The position numbers and the translations under genes are program-made. A DNA stretch of 64,000 nt from Oenanthe sinensis (taxonomy: Eukaryota > Streptophyta > Magnoliopsida > Apiales > Apiaceae), in the NCBI GenBank assembly GCA_028671895.1, contig CM053806.1, positions 18,115,001-18,179,000 on the forward strand. The letters are read 5' to 3'. Below are positions 22,254-34,173 of this stretch, piece by piece. The notes beneath the pieces are model-generated. The model was given only the letters and a program-made list of their open reading frames with translations. It had not been told where the DNA came from and ran no database searches. Numbering within the stretch: position 1 is the first letter of the stretch; each line of letters opens with the position of its first letter.

Positions 22254-22739
22254 GGGAAGATTGCTGCTCTCTCTGAGAAATCAAATTTAGTATGTAGACT
22301 TTTGTAAATGCCATTAAAATAAAGGTATGCGAGTAGTGCATATGTTTAGAGGGGACAAGCATGATTAATTTTGCCAATTATGTTTTAAATCGTAAAATCC
22401 GCTAAACTGAAAAAATCAAACCAACTGATTCAATTTAACTTGGTTACGGATTATGGTTGGATTGAAATTTTTATAAATCGTAATTATATGATTTAGTTTC
22501 GGTTTGACTCTCAACATGAATCAAACCGGAACGATTACTCCTACTTTTTAGAAGTATAGGAATATTATGTTGAAATAAAAAATATTATAGGGACTATAAT
22601 ATTAAAAATTACAATGGTTAAAAAGCAAAAAACTCCCCGTTTTATAATATCACATGTGTTAGTCCTATGTGGCACAATTTCTATACAAAATACTAAAAAT
22701 GACACAGGATTGGAAAATGACCCGAAATAGCACCCAAAA

Positions 22740-22925
22740 ACGCTAGACGATTTAGTGTTTATGACTTTTTAGCCCTACATGCTGCATGGTGTAGCATTTA
22801 GGGTTTTTTTAGCCCTACACGCTACATCGTGTAACGTTTGTAGGGCTAAAAAATCATAAACGCTACATCTCTACACGATGTAGCGTGTAGGGCAAAAATA
22901 ACATCCGGGTGCCGTTTTGGACCAT
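22740..22925. repeat. Palindromic array around GCTACATCGTGTAGCG
   Basis: AGCCCTACA-type and GCTACATCGTGTA-type blocks are repeated in both orientations: forward at about 22770 and 22808, and inverted at about 22840-22855 and 22868-22892. The whole folds on itself around 22820-22830. Flanking phrases AATAGCACCC and GGGTGCCGTTTTGG also pair, so it is probably a foldback MITE of about 250-300 bp with undefined ends. Confidence 0.6.
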
Positions 22926-23246
22926 CTCCCCAGGTAATGCCATTTGGGCATTTGAGTTAAAAATAATGTCATATTGAGCCTTTTCTCTAATATCACAGGT
23001 CCCCTCTAGTTAATTATTCTTAACCATATATATAACTATAGGGGCTATAATAAAAAATATTTAAAACAGGGTATAATATTTAATGTATTCTTATTTTATA
23101 CAACAGAAGGCTATTCCAATTATCAGAGCTGAAATCAGAAATTTAAATTTGTAGGAAAATACATATACATAATTCTCACATTACAAAGTACAAATTATGA
23201 TCAATATGTTTGCTCATAGCACAACAAGAAGCATAATCTTATAAGT

Positions 23247-26200
23247 TCAAGCTGCTGCATCTGCACATGAAGAAAATAGCTTGTGGACATAAATAGGATC
23301 TCCTACTTTAACCGACATTCTTTTGCCTTCAGTAATGGACTCTTTACAAACCAGATTTTGTCCAAAGTAAACCTGCATTTTTTTAAAAATGAAAATAGCA
23401 TTTACGATACATTTTACAACTTAGAAGTCATATTCCAGATTATGTATGCATCACTGCATTAGCGGAATGAATGCAATGGAAGATTTCGATTTTGAGCTTT
23501 ACCTTCCCTTGTGATTTCTGATTTGGACGCAAGACTTTATCTGACCGGAAATTCATTAGAGTTTCAGTTGGCTCGGGGCCTGCAGTCGCATTATCCTGGT
23601 TAATTGTAGGCACCTACAAGTTACGAGAGAGTTCTTATGATTGTTTAGTCAAATTCTCTAATACCTTTAAAGAGGATAAAGTAGATACATGCTATGCATG
23701 TACACACTTATACTGAAAATTTGTTATTCCGTAGTATGCCAAAGAAAAGAAACAAGCATCTTCGTCTCTTACCTTGCAGCGAGAGCATAGCTTCACACCA
23801 TGGAATGCCAACTTGTTTATCGTCATCTCCTTCCATAGGTCCTCAAAATATGGTTCACAACCATCAACAAGAATACTACAAAATCAATAATAAATTTAAA
23901 AGATGTCCATACTTTGACGATGAAGTACAAATAATAAAAAACCGCAATTACCCAGGTGAAATATGAGATTTCGAACGAAATAAAGCACAGTCGACTTGCC
24001 CAAGTAACACACTTTAGGTCTACATATCACAACCTACTAAAAAAAATTATTACTTGTCGTCACACTTGTAAGGTATTAGAGTTGAGCCTTATGTGCACCA
24101 AAATAAATTATTACTTGTAGTCACACTTATAAGGTATCAGACTTGAGCCTTATTTGCACAAAAATAATAGAGATTATAAGGTGTAATAAGATGCTAATAA
24201 ATACATTAGCTATGGAGAAGTGCAAGACCATATTGATGCAATCCACCACCATATATGATTTACTCTTGGGCAAGGGTGGTATAGGGTGAATATTATAATA
24301 TCCTATATTTTTGTTTAAATAAACAGATAAAAAGAATACTTGTTCGTACATAATTTTATGAGTACTTATATTTATTTATGATTTTTACTTAAATTTTTAA
24401 AAGTAGTTTCTTTAGATAGAATTTTAGTCAATGCAGGATATGTATTAACAGAAAAAAATATTGGTATTAGTCTCAATTTACGTAACTTAGTCAGAGTCAC
24501 ATTGCTACACCTATATATTTAGACATTACCAACAAAGTACGATGGACTACATTTTTTGTGAAGAACAAAGAAAAAGGAGGGGTAGCAATTCTTGAAGTAA
24601 GGAGAATTTCAGGGGCGCTAAATAGGAGCTTTATCTCTCAGCTATATATGCTTATGTGTTATTACATATATTCTTTATGCCAAGCCAAATCAAAGTGTAT
24701 TGATAAGTCTGTTAAGTTTGTCATATAGATAATATATCAACAGCTTTTATGGTGCAGGCTTAACTAGAGTTGCGCACAGAAGTGAATGCGGACATTCTTG
24801 ATGGAGCTTGTCCACAGAGAGAGCTCCGAGACAAAACTAAGAACCAAATATATATCAAATCAAGGCACAGTTGGCCAAAGTCATATAAAAAGGAGAAAAT
24901 AAAACTCTAAGCAACAAAGCCTAATCAATATCTCACCAACTTGGATTGCTAATGTGTGTGAGGGCAGTGTTTTTGTGTCTATGTGTGCGTGCATGACAGG
25001 CGTGCGTGCATCACGAAGTTTTTAGCCGCAGGACCCATTAGTAAAGATGCTTGCTTCTTAATATAGAACACGTGGATGCATCGTCTTGTTTCACGAAAAG
25101 AGACCCAGATAATTGTCTAAACATTTTTGCAATGAGGCAATACTGAATCTTATGCCGGTATTCATAAAGTCTTGAAAACTGCTAGATCAATTCACTGATT
25201 CTCTTTACCTAATCATCGAACACATATAATTAAGCAGTTGGCTGACTACAGTACTCAAAATGATATACAAATAATAACCTGTAGAAGAAATAAAGATAAG
25301 AGTTCAAAGAGATACTTGGGTCTAAAACGATTGACCGGTAAAGGTTGCTTTAAAAGGTTATTTAACGCATCCAGTGATCCCTGAAAAGATGTGACAAAGT
25401 CGAGGTAAGGATTCTATTTAAAGCAAATATGCCAAGTCGTCAAAAATGACATGAGGGTTTTAACAATAACCTGGGATAGTAACAGAAAAGGGTACCCGTC
25501 AGAGAACATAATCTTGTGTCCATGAGCGTAATCAGGATCTACCATTCTAGTTTCTGATTCTGTATCAGCACACAAGTTGTACATCTTTGATAAAGTTTGA
25601 GTAATAAACGCCTTCATCACTTCATGTAATCACATAAAATCAAAATAATTGTGATTTGTTCTACACTTCTATATACAAAGTAGGTTTATGTAACATCTTA
25701 ATCACAATACAAAAGCATTCCTAGATATGGCACAGGCCGCACAGCAAATGCAAGGACATGTGAGATATTCTATTTGAATGTTTTACATAGACATATATAG
25801 TACAAGAAAGATAAACATCAAAAAGTATACAGAGAAAGCACCACGGAACATCATCTAGCATGTGCTAACAGTATATTGCACCAAATCTCGTAAAGTGACG
25901 CTACCCAACCATGATACTTTGTAGATAGATATATAATCTAACAGAAATAATATTATCTAAATTATATCAAATAGTGCAAAGAACAGGGAAATAGACTGAC
26001 ATTTTTTAAACTTGTGAGAGAAAGAGCAGAAAGTTGTAGAAGTAATATATTTTTCCAAGGAGTGGATTATGCAATAAAGCAGGAACAAATACATAATGTA
26101 CTTGTGATTTGGATTCATACATAAAATTGTATGCTTTAATATTAAGAATTGTAATTTGCTTGCTCAACATTAGAGGTTTCCCTATCGTGAATTTGACAAG

Positions 26201-29200
26201 ACAACATGAGTACCGATGAAGCAAATATGAGTTTTATGTGAAGACTGGAAAGAACAATAATTTCAGTGAATCACATATATCCAATACAGGCCTCTATTCT
26301 GAATTAATCAAGGACTACCTTCATTAAAGCGCACCAATCGACTGGCTTTGCCAAGATAATCAGAGAACCACTTTGATGCTTCAGCTCCCTCGTCTAAGGC
26401 AGAACCAGACCATTCCCACACTGAGACACCATCAGCTGTTCCATTTGGTTTACTCAATGAAATTTTCAGTTCAGCCATCCCAGGGGCCTTGATCACTGCA
26501 GAGAAATTGAACTATATTCATATCGTTACATTTCTATTAGTATCAAACTTCAAACTTGTCCTACAGTTCTCCTTTACCGGTTATACTCCCATATGCGCGA
26601 GTCTATATTTTTCTGTGATTCTTTCTACTTGTAACCCTTTAACTTCTACTCTAGCAGCACAGAGTTACAACTTATAGGGTAATAGCTTGAGGAATTGAGT
26701 GTCATTTAGGAAGGCCACTATGCCTATGTGTCGATCATTATTTATGATTATTATTTGTATCATTTTCCATACATTTTGCTAATCTGTCCTACAGTTCTCC
26801 TTTACCGGTTATACTCATATACATATGCGCGAGTCTGTATTTTTCTGTGATTCTTTCTACTTGTAACCCTTTAACTTCTACTCTAGCAGCACAGAGTGGT
26901 TACAACTTATAGGGTAATAGCTTGGGGAATTGAGTGTCATTTAGGAAGGTCACTATGCCTATGTGTCGATCATTATTTATGATTATTATTTGTATCATTC
27001 TCCATACATTTTGCTAATCTGTCCCCCCCCCCCAAAAAAAAAAAAAAACAAGCTGGTTTTCTAACAAAGAAGTTCTACTTAATCATTTCAAACCCCCCTC
27101 CTCCCCCCCAAAGCATAAAGAATAAGTTCATTTCTAACAAATATGTTCGTAAGTTTCGGTCGATCGTTTCAAATTTTTAAAGATGAAAAATATTTTAAAA
27201 TCTATTTTATAATTAACCTCCTGCATAGAGGGGCCAACATACATGCTGAGACTGGGATTTGAACCCACACTTTTTTAGACCAGAACCTTGTGACACTCAA
27301 TCATCGTAAGTTACAGAGTTATTCTTCTTAAGATTATGTAAAACGAGTGCAAAAAGAAAGAGTATATGAAAGAAAAGGATTAAAAAGTAACAAAACAAGC
27401 TAATTTCTTACAAACATGTTTGTAAGTTTCATTGGATCATTTCAAATTTTATTGTTTACCGATATATGAGTTATTGGTAGGTTCCCACCCCTCAGCAAAG
27501 GCCTCACTAGGAAGCTCAACATTTACGAGAGCTAGCTTTGGTGCAACCCTTTGGGTATATGCCCTGCCATTGGAATTTACAACCAACCATTGTCGATCCC
27601 AGCGAAAACCTGTATACAAGTACCAAAAGTATATAATTGCATACATATCCACTAAGATCAAATTCTGTTAATACCAAGTGATTCACGTAAAGTTTACATC
27701 ATAGAAAGGTCTGATAGCACACCATCATATATAAAATTGTAGGCAATATTTTGAAGGATATTGTAAAAATATATTCAATAAAAATGCTATTTTGCAGCAT
27801 AAAAAACTATATGATAATTTCATCATTTGGAACCAAATCATATATATACCAACAGAAACCCTCTTCGAAAAAAAATACTCTCAGAAGATTTTTCTTCACT
27901 CAAATTTCAAATATTTACACCATGCCTCTAAAATGGCCCGAGCTGCATAATATTCAGTGACCATGTGGTGGAGAGGTGCAGTACCTAAAATCACTTGTGA
28001 TTAAAAAAACCTATATGATTAAAGACCACAGTGCTATAGTCACTATATAGAGTGCTTAATCACTATCCACTAACATGGTAATAATATTCAGGTACAGGAG
28101 TTCAAGCAAATTGGATCGGGTTTATTTCGAGTATCCAAAAGTTGAAAAAAAATTGTAGTTGTGAGATACAGCCTTTTCTATAGGTTTTGATTAATTTTGT
28201 CTTAACGCTAAGTGTAAATTAAATTAGGGTTAGGAAGTTAATAATTAACATAGTAATCCTCCCTTGGGTTATTCGAAGTGACAGTCAATGAGTGAAAAGT
28301 CAAACTTGGTCAAACTGTTTTATAAACGAAACAAAATGATTTTCTCTCGACATATAATTAGACAAGATTTATCAAAATCAAATCTAATTTATATATGTGG
28401 TATTTTGAGGCAAAGACTGAAGACGAACAAATACTGTATTTTTGACACTGCTCTTACGAGACAGAAAATGCTTTATTAAATTAAAAGAGTGTTTGTTTTA
28501 AAGGTTTTCAAGGGAATATATTTTGAATATATTTTCTAAATTTATTTGTTCAACTTATCTTCAACAAAGTCCTACCTAAGTGTAAAATGCAGATTTTATC
28601 CCGAAAGTTTCTAACTGTCTTATTTATTCGGATAAAATGCATTTTAATTCAAGCATAAATATTCCTTGGACTTCATAGTCATTATTAATTTAGGAATATT
28701 ATGTTTGAATATATTTCAAGTCAAAACTTTAGTCCAAACGTCGACAAGTTCTGACAAATGACTATCGAATATTGTTTCGAGCTATAGAGACAACAAAACG
28801 ATCCTTTTCTCGAAATAATAGCTACACATGTTCAATTGACTTGAAACTTGGGGAATGTCACTAGAATATTTAAAAAGAATTTTAGGATTTTTTTCATAAT
28901 TTTTGGGTGACTTTTATTTTTGGCCTATACTTTCGATACGTAATTGATTATTCGGTCAATTAAAAGTCAATGAAGGTCAACTCCAAATTGAGTTGGATTT
29001 TGACTATGACCTACTTGGAATATTTCCAGATGGTTCCCAATGTTTCATAATTTTTGGAGCATGTTATGAAAAACGTCATATTCGTCATTGTATCGTTCAG
29101 TTTCGCATTTATTAGCTTTATTATTTAACTGAATAGTGTTTGCACGTTTTTCCATGCTTGCAAGTGGGCTAGTACTGATGAGGGAACACAAAATTCAAAT

Positions 29201-32200
29201 TGTGTACCTTTCCCTTATTTTAAGGAAGCTTTGTCCCCTCATCCCCACCCAAAACCCTAATTTTTCTCTTTAAATACCCCCCAACCCCCACTCATTTCTT
29301 TAAGCCATTTGAGCCAACTAAATGCGGCATTTTTCTCTCCAAGAAGCTCTCTAGTCCATAAATATTTCATCTCTTAGAGTTCTTGAGTTATAAGCTTAGT
29401 TCTTTCATAGATCTAACCCCTACCAAACTTATAAACACATTTACATGCTCATATAACACACACATCACACAAGTATCTTTTGGCTACCCATATACCTTAT
29501 CTTAGCAGCCCCTAGACTTGTTTTGTTGCCCCCAAAGTTGTACCAAAAGTTGTTATTCCAGCCATTTTCCGGCGACCCTTTTTGTGTGTTTTAGGCTTCA
29601 AACTAGCTTTTTTCTCTTGATTTCTTTCTAGATCTCAAGGGTTATAAGTTGGTTCTATATATTATATATATAATATCAGTTGGTACATGTTTAGTAGTGT
29701 ATACACCTTGCTTTCTTGATTTTTAAGTGTGTACACGAACTCTTGTACAAAATCCTAACTCCGTATCCCTTGATTTCGTAAGAAATATTGTTGTCTCTCA
29801 CTAAAGAGCACAAGGGTCATAAGTTAGTTATTTCTTGTCTAGATTATATATATAATATTCAGCCCTAATAATAATACAAGAGCTTGCTTTGTTTGATTTG
29901 TTGTAAATATATATATTTGGCATTGTTCCTCATTTTTATATATACACGAGCTTTAATCTTCTCTTCTATTCTCGTATATATAAAGAGTGAACTAAATAGT
30001 TGTTAATATCCTTAAACTTATAATGTAAGGGTTAGATACAACGACCATTTACTTTAACTCCGAGTCGAGGCTAGTTGTATAAGTTGATATATATACGACA
30101 TAAGAAAAGGCTTCCTTGTTGAGTTTTAGTATCTAAACCAAACTCTTGTTCCGGGTTTGAGCCGAATAGCATAAATCTCATATAGAGATAGAAACTAAAG
30201 GCTCCTCGAATAGTTTCTAGGTAGCTCACTTCAATTCCGAGTTGAGTTTTGTGTATAAGTCGAGGTACGACATAAACATAAACACTCCTTGTTGAATTAC
30301 ATAGTGCAAGAAACCAACACACATTCCTAGTCTTAATATTTCGAATAAATCTCCTATATTATTTAGAGATATAATTGAAGTAAACTCGTTGAATATTTGT
30401 GGGTTTGTTCTTGGTTGTTTTAAGGCCATAGTGTAGTTGTAGTTAGTAAGGCCTTATAAACAAAGTAGTTAGAAAACATATTTGATCTCATTCAAGTCAA
30501 AAATATTTGGTCTATATCTTGACCTTATATTTCCTATATATATACTATATATATATATATTTACATTCCGTACTTGCATTGCATCATACGCTTTACATAT
30601 CGCAATTTACTTTAGCATACGCATTTAATTTCGTGCATTCATTCACTTTAATTTCCGCACTTTACTTTAGCATACACACTTAATTTCTTGCATACACGTT
30701 AGCACACAACGTGTGGTTCGTCCTTTTGACTAAGTGACTTACCCTTTCAAGTGGTTCGTCCTTGTCTCTAAGTGACTTACCCCGACTCACATTTATATAT
30801 ATTGTTGTTTCGGTTATTTTATATATATTTGTTTGTCACCTTGGTCAAGTACTGTAACATACTAGTCCACCACTTTCTTTTTTGAAACAGGGATATTAAG
30901 TCGTAGTACTTGTTGTCTAGACTTTGTTAGTGAGATGAAAGTGAAGTGAGATGATCCTTTTTCTAAGACCCAAGTCCTAGACATGCCGACGGGGAGTTGG
31001 GTGTCTTTGCACCGTGAGGAAAAGGAAAGACCCAAGACCTAAGACCCAGATCCAAGACCTACATTGTTGTAGAGGAACATAGTACGCAGGGATTTTTACG
31101 TATCTTTGAGGAGGTAAAGGGAAAGTTACGCTCCAAGATAAGGTCGTAAGGGATACTACGTGCCTGTGAAGAGGTAACGGAGAGTTACGCTCTAAGACCA
31201 GCTCGTAGGGGTACTACTTGCCTGTGAAGAGGTAACGGGGAGTTACGCTCTAAGACTAGTTTTTAGGGGTTCTACTTTGATTGTGAGGAGGTAACGGGGA
31301 GTTACGCTCCAAGATAAATCAAGTAGGTTTTGTTTTGTATTTTGAGGGGTTAACGGGTAGTTAAGGTCCAAGATAAATACTAAGTGTTGTAAAAGGCTTC
31401 TCCACCACTATAAGGGCACATCTTTTTATAGTGCAAAATCTCGAATTCAGGGAGGAACTCGGGGACTGGACTAGGGGTGATCGGATCCGTTAGGGGATTG
31501 CGCCATCGCAAACCAGGATAAAAATTCCGTTGTGTACTCTATTTCTTTTCTCTGCTTTTATTTTCCGCACTTATATTACTAGTTGACTGGTAATATTTTA
31601 AAAAGAGAAAAGAAAATTTTAAAATGACAAACTCAATTTTTAAAAGGTATTAATCTATTCACCCCCCGCCCCCCCCCCCCCCTTCTAGCTTATACCCCCC
31701 CATTTCGGGCCTAACAGTAGTCAAGTTCAAGGTTGTTACGACGCCGTGGTGAGTTGCGGCGCCCGAGGACCTTCACAACAATAGGCGTCGTGGCGTTTGT
31801 TGTGGCGTCCGTATGACGCCAAAAAAAATCATAATATATGCAAAATTAAAAATTTATTGCTCTACATACTAAATTACTAATTACTAACAATAACATTAAT
31901 ACTATTAAATAAAAAACCATTACTTATAAAATATAATACCATACCAAGTCAAGTAGAAACAAATTGATTAATACACAAAGGTTAAAACATAAGATTATCA
32001 AGTTTTAATCAGGCAGGGTTGCAAGGCAATGGCAACATGGTAGTAAGCAGTATGACATTTAGAGGAATTCATCAAGCTTCTCTTTTCTTAATTCTATTGT
32101 TGTTCTTGGACAAATTGTAATGTCCCCGAAACCTCCAGCAAGATGTTTTATTAGATTAATTTCACCCATCATTTGTCTTCCATATAAGATACAATCGACC

Positions 32201-34173
32201 AGGTCTCTTTTTTCTATATTTGGCCAAAAACAATATTTCCATCCTGGGTCACTTAAATTTCTTGGTTTTCTCTTTGGACCGTCTTTAGGCTGAATTTCAT
32301 TGTTAACACTATGGGAATTCTCCATATTATCTGCAAGACATATTTGTTTTCTAGAGGTTAAACTTTTAAGCAATAAGTTGCCATATTTGTTTTCTAGAAA
32401 AGGAATATTTTTTTTAAGTTAAAAGTAATTTTAATCTTGATTAAAAGAATTAGGAAGCCAAAAAAAAATATAAATAGATTTGTAAACAAAAGCCCAACTT
32501 ATTTTGAAAATATATATACATATACTTGTATATATAACGTAGATATAGAAAAGAAAGATAAGAAGAAAGAGAAAAGAAGATAAGAGAGAAGAAAAAAAAG
32601 AAGTCAGAAGAGATAAGAAGAGATAAGAAGATAAGAAGAAAGAGAAGAGATAAGAAAAAAGAAAAATATAAGAAGATATGTATGTATATGTTATATGCAT
32701 GTATATATTACCTGATGTCTGGAATCTGGAGATGGAGAACTGGAGAAGAGAAGAAAAGATGGAGTTTGGCGACTTCTTTTATAGATTATTAGGGTTTTCT
32801 CACCCTTTTATATGTAAGTAGTGGATCGGGCTGGATCGGGTAAAACCCAACAGGCCAAACTTTTTTTAAAAAGTCCAATTTTGTGGCGTCCTAAGTCGTC
32901 CTGTGGCGTCCTACGTCGTCCTGTGGCGTCTTGTGGTGCTGGATTGATGCATGTTCGCATGTCGATATCGACGTTTTAAGCCTTTTGCACGCCATAACAC
33001 CAAATGGACGCCACATGGACGCCTTAACATTCTTGGCCAAGTTCAATATTACCGACGCTCACAAACAACATTAAGTATAATTATGCAATAATTCAAATCG
33101 TAATAATTAAGTTGAATAAGTAGTTAAATATAATAATATATTGCACAAATTGAAATAGTAAGTCAGTATTATTATATGATTAAGAACTACCTAATAATTC
33201 ACATAATGACAAAAATGAAAATTTTGTACTCCTCTCCAAAAATTATTTTTCCAAAATTACTTTTGCACGTAACTTAAGGTGCATTGTTCGTATAGATTCA
33301 CCAAATATTTTTTAAATGTAAATAAAAATTCAATATATAAATTTTTATTCACAAAAAAAAAATTGAAAATTATTTAGCAGCGATATGTGGTAATGCACCT
33401 TAAGTTACAAGGGTAAATTAAAGTCGACAAGTAATTTGGGAGGGAAAGAATATATAAGATAACACAAGTAAAATGGAAAGGGAAAAGGGAAAACAATAAG
33501 ACCCATTCCCTTTTTTGTTTATTTTACAAAAATAATCATTCCCTTTGAACCTTTTAAATTTTGGGTTTACCCAAAAATCTTCCACTCTCATTCCACACCT
33601 CTCCCAATGTATTTCATTTCCCTTTCTCTCGTCACTTTTTCTCTCTCATACACCCGTCCACTTCCAACTCACATATAATTATATTTTATATCAATCCCAA
33701 AAATAATAATTTACTTAAAAAAATTTATTTAAAAAATTATTTATTTTATTACCGGATTAAAACCAAACAAGGAAAGGAATTGAAGCTCATTTTTTTCATT
33801 TCTCTTTAATTCCCTTTCAAAACCCCATTCCCTTTCACCAATGTAAACCAAACGGCCCCTAAATATATTACTCCATCCGCTCAAATTCTTTGTCTTGGTT
33901 TAATTTTTACGTTCAGATTGACCAAATTTTGACTAGAAATTTATATATATAAAAAATGTAACTACCTAAAATACTTGCATGAAACACAAACAGTAACTAA
34001 TCAAGCACAAGATAACTTAAACAACTAATAAAAGTTTTAGATAGATATACATATTCATATTCATATATGATGGGGGTGATACCTGTAGGAGTTAGGGGTG
34101 CTTGAGAAACAGAAATGCCACGACAAGATTTAACTGGGTATACATATATTGATTTCACTCTCCCTCCTTCCAT
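23247..34173 (-). CDS. MOSC-domain molybdenum protein of the mARC family
   Basis: A molybdenum-cofactor enzyme of the mitochondrial amidoxime-reducing-component type, known to reduce N-hydroxylated compounds with cytochrome b5 and its reductase. Coding exons on the minus strand: 34173-34083, 27609-27460, 26495-26319, 25559-25471, 25380-25316, 23875-23773, 23613-23503, 23372-23247. They total 912 nt (303 residues plus stop), with all junctions GT-AG and in phase. Visible blocks: VYPVKSCRGISVSQAPLTPT and FRWDRQWLVVNSNGRAYTQR (N-terminal barrel), VWEWSGSALDEG, KWFSDYLGKASRLVRFNE, FSDGYPFLLLSQGSLDALN, NRFRPNILVDGCEP, and KLCSRCKVPTINQ, which holds the conserved cysteine region of the MOSC pocket. 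The length is normal for the plant family. The start at 34173 gives MEGGRVKSIYVYP, matching the family start; no long transit peptide is seen. Intron 1 is 6.5 kb and filled by transposons. Confidence 0.93.
26557..27020. repeat. Tandem duplication of about 228 bp
   Basis: The block starting TGTCCTACAGTTCTCCTTTA and ending TTTTGCTAATC occurs at 26557-26784 and again at 26785-27020 with few changes, inside mARC intron 2. The second copy ends in a C-run then A-run. Confidence 0.85.
27228..27312 (-). mobile_element. Possible SINE-like tRNA-derived fragment
   Basis: On the minus strand GTGGGTTCAAATCCCAG fits box B, and TGATTGAGTGTCACAAGG upstream is a poor box A. It lies in mARC intron 2. No tail or target duplication was found, so this is tentative. 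Confidence 0.3.
28160..31716 (+). mobile_element. Solo LTR, 3.56 kb, in mARC intron 1
   Basis: It begins TGTGAGATACAG and ends GGGCCTAACA, flanked by the 5-bp duplication GTAGT (28155-28159 and 31717-31721). TG...CA ends, a 5-bp duplication and a C-rich stretch shortly before the end (TATTCACCCCCC-type) are LTR-retrotransposon features. A TATA-like TTTAAATA lies near 29270. No gag or pol reading frame, primer-binding site or internal LTR pair is seen, so it is most likely a solo LTR left by unequal recombination. The length is large for a copia LTR, so a non-coding derivative is the alternative. Confidence 0.75.
31081..31380. repeat. Five tandem copies of a 60-bp unit
   Basis: A unit containing GAGGTAACGGGGAGTTACGCT and CCAAGATAA recurs with an exact 60-base period inside the solo LTR. 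The copies vary by about 10-30 percent, the last being the most diverged. A separate shorter direct duplication around TAAGTGACTTACC lies at about 30714-30781. Confidence 0.85.
31728..33035 (-). mobile_element. hAT deletion derivative in mARC intron 1
   Basis: Terminal repeats CAAGGTTGTTACGACGCC and, inverted, CAAGAATGTTAAGGCGTCC are flanked by GTCAAGTT (31720-31727) and GCCAAGTT (33036-33043), an 8-bp duplication with one mismatch. GGCGTC motifs are repeated near both ends. The interior carries only a transposase N-terminal fragment on the minus strand. The terminal CAA-GTTGTTA pattern resembles that of the element at 10633-11404. Confidence 0.8.
32059..32373 (-). pseudogene. hAT transposase N-terminal fragment (degenerate BED finger)
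   Basis: The frame of 104 residues contains DPGWKYCFWP and INLIKHLAGGFGDITICP, the pattern of the BED-type zinc finger at the start of plant hAT transposases (DPAWKY...C..C...GGI.R.K.HLAGG...V..C). The first cysteine pair is lost: the segment between reads DCILYGRQMMG. The rest of the transposase is absent. The likely start is the internal MENSHSVNNE; codons before it are probably intron or leader. Confidence 0.65.
33269..33408. mobile_element. Small palindromic MITE
   Basis: The perfect 16-bp terminal inverted repeats GTAACTTAAGGTGCAT enclose a palindromic AT-rich core (AAAAATTC-AATATATAA-ATTTTTATTC). The core and the AAGGTGCA phrase are shared with the element at 49326-49570. It lies near the 5' end of mARC intron 1. 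Confidence 0.75.

Larger units (their letters stand above)
27610..34082 (-). other. mARC intron 1, transposon-filled
   Basis: A 6473-base intron bounded on the minus strand by GTATCACC and TATACAG. It holds a solo LTR (28160-31716), a hAT derivative (31728-33035) and a palindromic MITE (33269-33408). The stretches 27610-28154 and 33410-34080 show no recognisable element, apart from a Stowaway-like end TACTCCATCCGC near 33870. Confidence 0.85.

Noticed and set aside
31660..31705. Poly-C tract considered as sequencing filler
   Set aside because: C-rich stretches just before the LTR end occur in copia LTRs, and the flanking sequence continues to a proper CA end with target duplication.
32431..32700. 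89-codon Ser/Leu/Phe-rich minus-strand frame
   Set aside because: Produced by a purine-rich AGAAGA low-complexity stretch in the hAT element.
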